From Phoronis ovalis (taxonomy: Eukaryota; Phoronida; Phoronidae): a stretch of 11,006 nt of DNA. The stretch's first letter is position 1. Every line of letters begins with the position of its first letter. The translations under genes were made by a program, and so were the position numbers. Positions 9,701-11,006 of this stretch are shown piece by piece. Under the pieces are notes generated by a model, which was not told the DNA's origin, did not search any database, and was given only the letters and a program-made list of their open reading frames with translations. The stretch spans positions 1 to 11,006 of the forward strand of contig JAOXYB010057356.1 in NCBI GenBank assembly GCA_028565635.1, in the 5' to 3' direction.

Positions 9701-10850
9701 GAACAATTGTAAATGCCAGTTTTACATGACTGTTCAGTTACTGCACCAGTTGGTCTTCATCACCCATCCATGCAATTTACTTAGAGCGGTTTTAGTTTCA
9801 AGGCACAAGAGAGCAGGTTCTGTTGTACTGTGGTTATACCGTATTCTAAATTTGTATTCTATCTCTTGTGTCCATTTGCTTGTTCTCGTGTATTATGGTA
9901 CTTCCAGTAATTAATCAGTCAAATTGTTTTCTAGGTCGTTGGTAAATTAGATGGACGACGTGAGCACCTCGATGGAATACTGAAGCTGTGGAATAACTGT
10001 GAGGATAACATCGATGATATTCTGTCGTGGCTGAAAGAAGTGCGTAGAAACCTGAACTTTGACCTTCCAGAAATGTACGATGACCTGCAACATGAGATGC
10101 AACAATGTGAGGTATGCAATGAATTTATTAGTTTGTTAATTACAAAAAATATTTTTGTTTAAGATAACTAAACTAATTGCAGTTAATAACGTATACTTAT
10201 GTCAAGTTACTATCACTACTTGAAACAAAACATGCTTTTCAGCGTGGAAACCAGAAACTGTGGGTCCACTAATATTGTTTTATTAGGTATATTTGTTGCT
10301 AATAATATAGTTTTCCTTAAGAGTGGAGTTTCAATAATTTGTAGTTTTATTTAGTAAAATCAAACTTTGCAAACAGCTCTTGATTTCATCCTTAATGCCG
10401 GAATGTATTGATTTAAAATTAGTTTAAGAAACTTATTTTATATGTGTTGTTCATTGAGTGTTATATTAAATATTGAAAGCTGAAAGTCATTTTAATATTT
10501 CTGGTTTTGTAAAATACTCAGTATATATATTGTAGGAGTTTGAGACGGCATTTGGGCTGTCCTCTAATAAACGAGAGAATCTCATGAGCAATGAGCAAGA
10601 ACTCTCCCTATTGGTTAGTTCGGAAGACATCACAATTTTGCACCAACGAATCACGTTACTTAACAAACAGTGGGATGAAATCTTCAACCAAGTAACACTG
10701 AAGAAACAACGCATATCAGAAAAACTTCACGAGTGGACGTCCTTTAATGAGAAATATAAGGAAATGTCTGATTGGCTGTCCCAGATGGAGGGAAGAGTTT
10801 CCGCTAATAAAGAGTATCATATCGAAGATCTGTTACAGAAACTTGAAAAG
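1..10850 (+). CDS. SYNE1: Nesprin-1-like giant spectrin-repeat protein, internal part (19 exons, partial at both ends)
   Basis: Seen: 19 exons join across GT-AG introns into 1,635 uninterrupted codons: 1-103, 435-599, 1067-1737, 2355-2456, 2708-2857, 3165-3335, 3658-4127, 4440-4602, 4890-5216, 5553-5879, 6075-6236, 6456-6626, 6946-7079, 7375-7567, 8089-8721, 8899-9225, 9503-9646, 9935-10111, 10536-10850. The product has about fourteen three-helix spectrin repeats of about 107 residues, with recurring helix A tryptophans (W..(Y/F)...). Known: nesprins span from cytoskeleton to outer nuclear membrane, bind actin through N-terminal CH domains and SUN proteins through a C-terminal KASH tail (LINC complex), and position and anchor nuclei. 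Neither end is present here. Exons 10-19 are collinear with the C-terminal third of vertebrate nesprin-1 recalled from memory. Inference: this is the single invertebrate nesprin; a SYNE2-type name cannot be fully excluded. No start codon, stop codon or promoter lies in the window. Confidence 0.9.
104..434 (+). other. Intron 1 (331 bp, phase 1)
   Basis: AT-rich GT-AG intron from GTAAGA to TTGCAG with stops in all forward frames. I see no embedded gene, repeat or structured element in it. Confidence 0.78.
435..599 (+). CDS. SYNE1: Nesprin exon 2, Gln/Glu-rich linker helix
   Basis: The exon starts after the acceptor TTGCAG at 429-434 and ends at donor GTATGA (600). It is 165 nt and symmetric (phase 1 to phase 1), so skipping it would keep the frame. 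It encodes residues 35-89: a charged KLRDAQKEAERKQD helix, then a Ser/Met-containing break (SSLSGSMEYLPDTHEAMSTP), then a helix with repeated glutamines (AEQQQLQQ). No spectrin-repeat core tryptophan is visible, so it is probably part of an irregular linker between repeats. Real exon status is supported by good splice sites and codon continuity on both sides. Confidence 0.78.
600..1066 (+). other. Intron 2 (467 bp, phase 1)
   Basis: AT-rich GT-AG intron from GTATGA to ATTCATAG. The 3' end has only a poor pyrimidine tract. The exon 3 frame stays open back to an ATG at 1027, with a stop directly upstream at 1024-1026. I see no other coding potential or repeat. Confidence 0.75.
1067..1737 (+). 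CDS. SYNE1: Nesprin exon 3: disordered linker plus one full spectrin repeat
   Basis: At 671 nt this is the largest exon (phase 1 in, phase 0 out), covering residues 90-313. The first part (about 1132-1311) is rich in Ser, Gln, Gly and Lys, with SQGQGSPTTANVQAGW and KSPKVGRKGSAYE. It looks like a disordered, possibly phosphorylated linker. From about 1312 a spectrin repeat follows: helix A includes NTLEGVTNWLDNVDAQMF, then helices B and C end at LADLDERLRTME. The last residues, HKVWKQYQ, begin helix A of the next repeat. Both splice sites are weak: the acceptor TATTCATAG has little pyrimidine tract, and the donor is CAG|GTTTGT. The open frame extends 40 nt upstream into the intron to an ATG at 1027, which I do not take as the real start. 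Confidence 0.85.
1951..1974. repeat. 24-bp perfect palindrome
   Basis: The half-site ATCTATGAATAG is followed directly by its reverse complement CTATTCATAGAT. A further copy, GATCTATGAATA at 1936-1947, pairs with TATTCATAGATC at 1964-1975, so alternative folds of the same segment are possible. Confidence 0.88.
1972..2037. repeat. 66-nt hairpin with 32-nt arms
   Basis: The left arm 1972-2003 and right arm 2006-2037 are inverted copies separated by two bases (CA). Twenty-seven of 32 positions are complementary. In + strand RNA three of the five others are G-U wobbles, so the inner 20 pairs (CTCGAC...GTTAT with ATAAC...GTCGAG) form an unbroken stem. Confidence 0.8.
2355..2456 (+). CDS. SYNE1: Nesprin exon 4: spectrin repeat 2, helix A to early helix B
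   Basis: This 102-nt exon (34 codons, phase 0 both sides) lies between acceptor TTATTCCAG (to 2354) and donor AAG|GTTAGT (2457). It is too short to stand out as an open frame but joins exactly: exon 3 ends HKVWKQYQ and this exon continues SQIDTLHSKLQDAK, completing helix A. A Pro-Asp-Gly turn follows and the exon ends QMADTK, the same near-helix-B point at which many later exons end. Confidence 0.83.
2708..2857 (+). CDS. SYNE1: Nesprin exon 5: spectrin repeat 2, helices B and C
   Basis: The exon is 150 nt (50 codons, phase 0 both sides), from the acceptor TTCTATTAG to donor CAG|GTAAGA (2858). It encodes NLEEKLKSYEGQLRFL (helix B) and a helix C with the characteristic tryptophan in VQTLWQELLGQ. 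The exon stops six residues after that tryptophan, the same offset as exon 11. The continuous frame with exons 4 and 6 and consensus splice sites support it strongly. Confidence 0.87.
2858..3164 (+). other. Intron 5 (307 bp, phase 0)
   Basis: GT-AG intron from GTAAGA to GTGTATAG. Two different 10-mers are each present twice: GTCATTGTTT at 2931 and 3058, and ACCCAAACGT at 2992 and 3041. An open frame starting with ATG at 3022 runs through the acceptor into exon 6 but in a different frame from the nesprin reading, so it is not coding. Confidence 0.8.
3165..3335 (+). CDS. SYNE1: Nesprin exon 6: end of helix C and helix A of spectrin repeat 3
   Basis: The exon is 171 nt (57 codons, phase 0 both sides), from the acceptor TTGTGTATAG to donor AAG|GTATTT (3336). 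It starts VSEKKSAL (end of repeat 2) and continues with helix A of repeat 3, YEKMIEEYAEFVETAEQKL. In this repeat tyrosine and phenylalanine occupy positions where neighbours have tryptophan. It ends HLRKQLKAHK at the recurrent helix-B boundary. Exons 5 and 6 together make 321 nt, one repeat period. Confidence 0.88.
3336..3657 (+). other. Intron 6 (322 bp, phase 0)
   Basis: AT-rich GT-AG intron from GTATTT to TTTTGTAG, with a pyrimidine-rich run (CTTCTTGCTTTTTTTAC) upstream of the acceptor. I see nothing else in it. Confidence 0.82.
3658..4127 (+). CDS. SYNE1: Nesprin exon 7: rest of spectrin repeat 3 and most of repeat 4
   Basis: The exon is 470 nt (phase 0 in, phase 2 out), from the acceptor TTTTGTAG to donor AG|GTAAAT (4128). 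It encodes EFFSGLDSHKATLDAL (helix B of repeat 3) and a helix C lacking the usual tryptophan (YNTLHTRLSGL). Helix A of repeat 4 follows, with QLLHQWSQFNSEF, then helix B (EEIQRKVNQYHSLQ) and helix C (EYAEDWVSLNNKVAKELQR). No intron interrupts helix B of repeat 4. This exon plus exon 8 gives 633 nt, exactly two repeat periods and the same length as exon 15. Confidence 0.92.
4128..4439 (+). other. Intron 7 (312 bp, phase 2)
   Basis: GT-AG intron from GTAAAT to a T-rich acceptor. Its first half contains a degenerate tandem repeat, annotated separately. The exon 8 frame remains open upstream to 4330, but the protein-like signal starts only at the acceptor. Confidence 0.83.
4163..4282. repeat. Degenerate ~45-bp tandem repeat, three units
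   Basis: A core resembling TGGAAAGATGTGTTATTTTG recurs at 4163 (TGGGAAGGATGGGTTATTCT), 4208 and 4254, spaced 45 and 46 bp apart. The linking sequence is also A/T-rich with partial similarity. It looks like a decayed minisatellite within the intron; no coding role. Confidence 0.6.
4440..4602 (+). CDS. SYNE1: Nesprin exon 8: helix A of spectrin repeat 5
   Basis: The exon is 163 nt (phase 2 in, phase 0 out). The acceptor has a T-rich tract (TTATTTTTTTAG, to 4439). The AG carried from exon 7 plus T restores a serine codon, giving SLESVVDQWERFEQ, a typical helix A start with the core tryptophan, then INNWLSLALTRLAEL. It ends IREKIDKFL before donor CTG|GTAATC (4603). The reading frame happens to stay open a further 39 nt into the intron, which is why a longer open frame is visible. 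The recurrent boundary and the match to exon 9 support the end given. Confidence 0.88.
4890..5216 (+). CDS. SYNE1: Nesprin exon 9: spectrin repeat 5 helices B and C, repeat 6 helix A
   Basis: The exon is 327 nt (109 codons, phase 0 both sides), from acceptor TTTCTTAG to donor AAG|GTGACC (5217). It encodes EFRKEVENQVLPKSR (helix B), HRRLDDIEHQWLQLM (helix C with its tryptophan), then helix A of repeat 6, SRQALAELLLWIEGIRKVL. It ends AELMLQKYK. Its start in helix B of one repeat and end in helix B of the next makes it a one-repeat cassette shifted relative to the structural repeat. The length is shared exactly with exons 10 and 16. Confidence 0.92.
5217..5552 (+). other. Intron 9 (336 bp, phase 0)
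   Basis: AT-rich GT-AG intron from GTGACC to TTTTACAG. I see no repeat, coding potential or RNA-like structure. Confidence 0.85.
5553..5879 (+). CDS. SYNE1: Nesprin exon 10: spectrin repeat 6 helices B and C, repeat 7 helix A
   Basis: The exon is 327 nt (109 codons, phase 0 both sides), from acceptor ATCTTTTACAG to donor AAG|GTTAGT (5880). It is one of the clearest nesprin-1 matches. LTVDFVNQSVLQMS, KTDFAENLGLMNKQWQ and HRIGHEVSVQHALKECK follow vertebrate nesprin-1 closely and in the same order (comparison from memory). The core tryptophans are in MNKQWQAV (helix C), LQIKWEEYE and LLAWFDDQE (helix A). The conservation of the whole stretch suggests more than a generic spacer role, but no binding partner can be named from the sequence. 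Confidence 0.95.
6075..6236 (+). CDS. SYNE1: Nesprin exon 11: spectrin repeat 7, helices B and C with Ser-rich loop
   Basis: The exon is 162 nt (54 codons, phase 0 both sides), from acceptor GATTTTATAG to donor CAG|GTGAGA (6237). VLQEQLKKKEDEIES forms helix B, and the helix C signature is INQRWASLDHQ. Between them is a serine-rich stretch, VAVSSSPLSASSSQKT, longer and more polar than the equivalent B-C turn of neighbouring repeats. The helix C part aligns with the vertebrate LGQTWANLDH segment as recalled. With exon 12 the sum is 333 nt, one slightly long repeat period. Confidence 0.92.
6456..6626 (+). CDS. SYNE1: Nesprin exon 12: helix A of spectrin repeat 8
   Basis: The exon is 171 nt (57 codons, phase 0 both sides), from acceptor TTATCTTGCAG to donor AGA|GTACGT (6627). 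It begins VTQLHNSLEDILRHWDRY, the end of helix C running into helix A, then VLTEAEYALGRYQHVSGD, close to vertebrate L.EARYSLSRF..L.G. It ends FRNIVFKLR at the recurrent helix-B position. The open frame continues only 24 nt into the intron before a stop. It has the same length as exon 6, which occupies the equivalent position. Confidence 0.93.
6627..6945 (+). other. Intron 12 (319 bp, phase 0) with microsatellite
   Basis: GT-AG intron from GTACGT to ATTTAACAG. It contains the (TAA)10 microsatellite at 6721-6750; the rest is unremarkable AT-rich sequence. Confidence 0.88.
6718..6758. repeat. (TAA)10 trinucleotide microsatellite
   Basis: Ten uninterrupted TAA units occupy 6721-6750, flanked by TGA on each side and followed by TAATAT. 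The TGA variants at the borders look like point-mutated units. It is intronic, so length changes would not alter the protein. Confidence 0.95.
6946..7079 (+). CDS. SYNE1: Nesprin exon 13: spectrin repeat 8, helix B and start of C
   Basis: The exon is 134 nt (phase 0 in, phase 2 out), from acceptor TTCATTTAACAG to donor CAG|GTAATT (7080). It encodes GMQAEFDNQNDTLKQF (helix B) and LIHVCEPLVSQGLQKTVSDIKN, ending inside an arginine codon completed by exon 14. It is too short to appear as a stand-alone open frame. Support comes from the seamless split codon, the match to the vertebrate CHP.V...L..T...... block, and the exon 13 plus 14 sum of 327 nt. Confidence 0.9.
7375..7567 (+). CDS. SYNE1: Nesprin exon 14: repeat 8 helix C end and repeat 9 helix A
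   Basis: The exon is 193 nt (phase 2 in, phase 0 out). After acceptor GCTGTTTTCAG the carried AG plus A gives Arg, then WNNASVQYHNKI, matching the vertebrate RWNN motif. Helix A of repeat 9 follows with LDTWEQYEADYD and FKWMNGKEK. It ends KHVAEAK at donor AAG|GTCAGT (7568). The donor sits in the first copy of a 23-bp tandem duplication. Using the donor of the second copy (7591) would add 23 nt and run into an in-frame TAG at 7577-7579, so 7567 is chosen as the end. Confidence 0.92.
7552..7597 (+). repeat. 23-bp tandem duplication containing the exon 14 splice donor
   Basis: Copy 1 (7552-7574) begins TGTAGCTGAAGCCAAG and copy 2 (7575-7597) begins TGTAGCTAAAGCCACG; each ends GTCAGTG and 21 of 23 bases agree. 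Copy 1 spans the exon 14/intron 14 boundary; copy 2 lies wholly in the intron. The result is two GTCAGT donors 23 bp apart. Copy 2 has CG rather than AG before its GT, weakening it. Confidence 0.9.
7568..8088 (+). other. Intron 14 (521 bp, phase 0)
   Basis: AT-rich GT-AG intron from GTCAGT to TTTATTTTAG. It starts with the duplicated donor. An AT-rich hairpin lies at 7792-7818 (AAAAGT-TAAATT paired with AATTTA-AT-ACTTTT, one two-base bulge). CATCAAAGG (7978-7986) is inverted as CCTTTGATG (8042-8050), just upstream of the acceptor tract. No coding potential is visible. Confidence 0.85.
8089..8721 (+). CDS. SYNE1: Nesprin exon 15: spectrin repeats 9 (B, C), 10 and 11 (helix A)
   Basis: The exon is 633 nt (211 codons, phase 0 both sides), from acceptor TTTTTATTTTAG to donor GAG|GTGAAT (8722). 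A second AG nine bases downstream (TTGCAG, to 8097) would drop three residues; the upstream site has the better pyrimidine tract. It covers two repeat periods with no internal intron. Landmarks: LEHYQINIQSLNQLSDQL (helix B), VVEEFLETSETAL (repeat 10 helix A), GYRLSLNENDSDKLKTLN and QKWQKLYADIAARL (helices B-C), and CESWMTFLAQTEQNLAVDI (repeat 11 helix A). The last block is nearly the same in vertebrate nesprin-1 as recalled, making this one of the strongest family identifiers. Confidence 0.95.
8899..9225 (+). CDS. SYNE1: Nesprin exon 16: spectrin repeat 11 helices B and C, repeat 12 helix A
   Basis: The exon is 327 nt (109 codons, phase 0 both sides), from acceptor TCGTTCTTGCAG to donor AAG|GTATGC (9226). 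VFQAEIYSRQQILHSIINDG starts helix B and is almost identical to vertebrate nesprin-1 (recalled). FQRKLTLLDKQWQSVTKRA is helix C. IIDDNIDQWQTYRKLKEN and LLRWLKEV are helix A of repeat 12. It ends RSLLEHTK. Together with the end of exon 15 this is the best conserved stretch in the window. Confidence 0.96.
9404..9426. repeat. Small perfect hairpin in intron 16
   Basis: ATTGTGAT (9404-9411) and ATCACAAT (9419-9426) are exact inverted copies around a seven-base loop, GAAAAAG. A stem of eight pairs in AT-rich intron sequence may be chance. Confidence 0.6.
9503..9646 (+). CDS. SYNE1: Nesprin exon 17: spectrin repeat 12, helices B and C
   Basis: The exon is 144 nt (48 codons, phase 0 both sides), from acceptor CTTTTTTTGCACTTAG to donor CAG|GTACAG (9647). 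It encodes AVHKDIGHHETVYHKVQEAG (helix B), the variable B-C turn HISDSDAEKQ, and helix C up to LQQHWFQ. It ends two residues after the core tryptophan, rather than six as in exons 5 and 11. Not detectable as a long open frame; supported by position, frame and splice sites. With exon 18 it totals 321 nt. Confidence 0.9.
9935..10111 (+). CDS. SYNE1: Nesprin exon 18: end of repeat 12 helix C and helix A of repeat 13
   Basis: The exon is 177 nt (59 codons, phase 0 both sides), from acceptor TTGTTTTCTAG to donor GAG|GTATGC (10112). It encodes VVGKLDGRREHLDGILKLWN (helix C into A), then DDILSWLKEVRRNLNFDLPE and the early helix B residues DDLQHEMQQCE. The vertebrate counterpart has W.KCE....D.L..LR and EELH.EQM.CKE at the same places (recalled). 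No stop and no frame conflict. Confidence 0.92.
10112..10535 (+). other. Intron 18 (424 bp, phase 0)
   Basis: AT-rich GT-AG intron from GTATGC to ATATTGTAG. The acceptor tract is interrupted by purines (a short TA run). I see no repeat family, RNA gene or coding potential. Confidence 0.85.
10536..10850 (+). CDS. SYNE1: Nesprin exon 19: repeat 13 helices B and C, repeat 14 helix A
   Basis: The exon is 315 nt (105 codons, phase 0 both sides), from acceptor ATATATATTGTAG (weak, purine-interrupted tract) to donor AAG|GTATTT (10851). It encodes EFETAFGLSSNKRENL (helix B), SSEDITILHQRITLLNKQWD (helix C), and RISEKLHEWTSFNEKYKEMS followed by DWLSQMEGRVS (repeat 14 helix A), ending EDLLQKLEK. It corresponds to the vertebrate SADDISILNERV..L..QWEE and EWL.QMESKVS segments (recalled). 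Repeat 14 is cut off by the next intron. The conserved adaptive-domain repeats and KASH tail are expected further downstream, outside the window. Confidence 0.94.
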
Positions 10851-11006
10851 GTATTTATGCATTTAATGTGTTTTCTGTTTCTGGCATATTAGTAGAACAG
10901 CAGTCCTTTTACAACAAAAGTCTGAAACAGTTTTGCAGGTAGATTTGAGAAGAAAGTGTTGCATAGTTTGTGATGTACAGTTATTAAAAGGACAAACCCA
11001 ATGATT
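10851..11006 (+). other. Start of intron 19 (3' end outside window)
   Basis: After donor AAG|GTATTT the sequence becomes AT-rich with early stops. One acceptor-like TTTTGCAG ends at 10938, but the phase-0 reading after it is Cys/Val-rich, hits a stop near the window end and does not resemble the expected repeat 14 helix B. I therefore treat it as intron. Confidence 0.7.

Noticed and set aside
9690-9914. 74-codon + strand open frame inside intron 17
   Set aside because: Its composition (Leu/Val/Cys-rich, no family resemblance) fits chance, it lies between two well-supported exons, and the downstream acceptor continues the nesprin frame.
7352-10714. Minus-strand open frames opposite exons 3, 14, 15, 17, 18 and 19
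   Set aside because: All are antisense shadows of spectrin-repeat exons, or lie mainly in introns. None has recognisable domains or splice-supported extension.
10939-11006. Possible further exon after TTTTGCAG at 10931-10938
   Set aside because: The phase-0 reading begins VDLRRKCCIVCD, is unlike spectrin-repeat helix B, and stops near the window end. The intron would be only 88 bp, shorter than any other here.
1-11006. Prokaryotic-type system (operon, CRISPR, defence island, toxin pair)
   Set aside because: The coding is split by 18 consensus spliceosomal introns within one collinear nesprin-like frame. There are no ribosome binding sites, arrays or compact gene clusters.

Overview
The window is eukaryotic genomic DNA from an animal. 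It holds one large, interrupted gene on the + strand: 19 coding exons separated by 18 complete GT-AG introns. Joined in frame, the exons give 4,905 nt (1,635 codons) without a stop, and the gene runs off both ends of the window. The predicted protein is a chain of spectrin repeats. Exons 10 to 19 match, in order and without gaps, the C-terminal third of vertebrate nesprin-1 (SYNE1; the invertebrate homologues include Drosophila Msp300 and C. elegans ANC-1) as I recall it. The most recognisable blocks are TDFAENLG..NK.WQ, RIG..VSVQ.ALK.C, CE.WM.FL.QTEQ.LAV.I.GNY and SRQQILHSII.DG. The N-terminal actin-binding calponin-homology pair and the C-terminal KASH domain both lie outside the window.

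Organism: AT-rich introns of 177 to 617 bp, standard genetic code and good but not vertebrate-level identity to nesprin-1 suggest an invertebrate bilaterian with a moderately compact genome. A lophotrochozoan such as a mollusc or annelid is plausible, but the sequence does not settle the phylum.

Layout: 1-1311 encodes a glutamine-rich helical stretch and a Ser/Gly/Lys-rich, probably disordered linker (exons 1, 2 and the first third of exon 3). From about 1312 to 10850 lie about fourteen consecutive spectrin repeats. From exon 5 on, the coding sequence divides into cassettes of 105-111 codons, or 211 codons for two repeats. The cassettes are bounded by phase-0 introns that fall at the same place near the start of helix B. 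A second recurrent intron position lies in helix C. The last exon ends at 10850, and 10851-11006 appears to be intron.

Non-coding features: intron 3 carries a strongly palindromic, foldback element-like block (about 1867-2048) with near-terminal inverted repeats. Intron 7 carries three degenerate copies of a roughly 45-bp tandem repeat. Intron 12 has a (TAA)10 microsatellite. The splice donor of exon 14 lies inside a 23-bp tandem duplication that creates a second donor just downstream. I saw no RNA genes, CRISPR arrays, promoters, polyadenylation sites or bacterial-type operons, and no good evidence for an undescribed system. The main points of interest are gene architecture and intronic structures.
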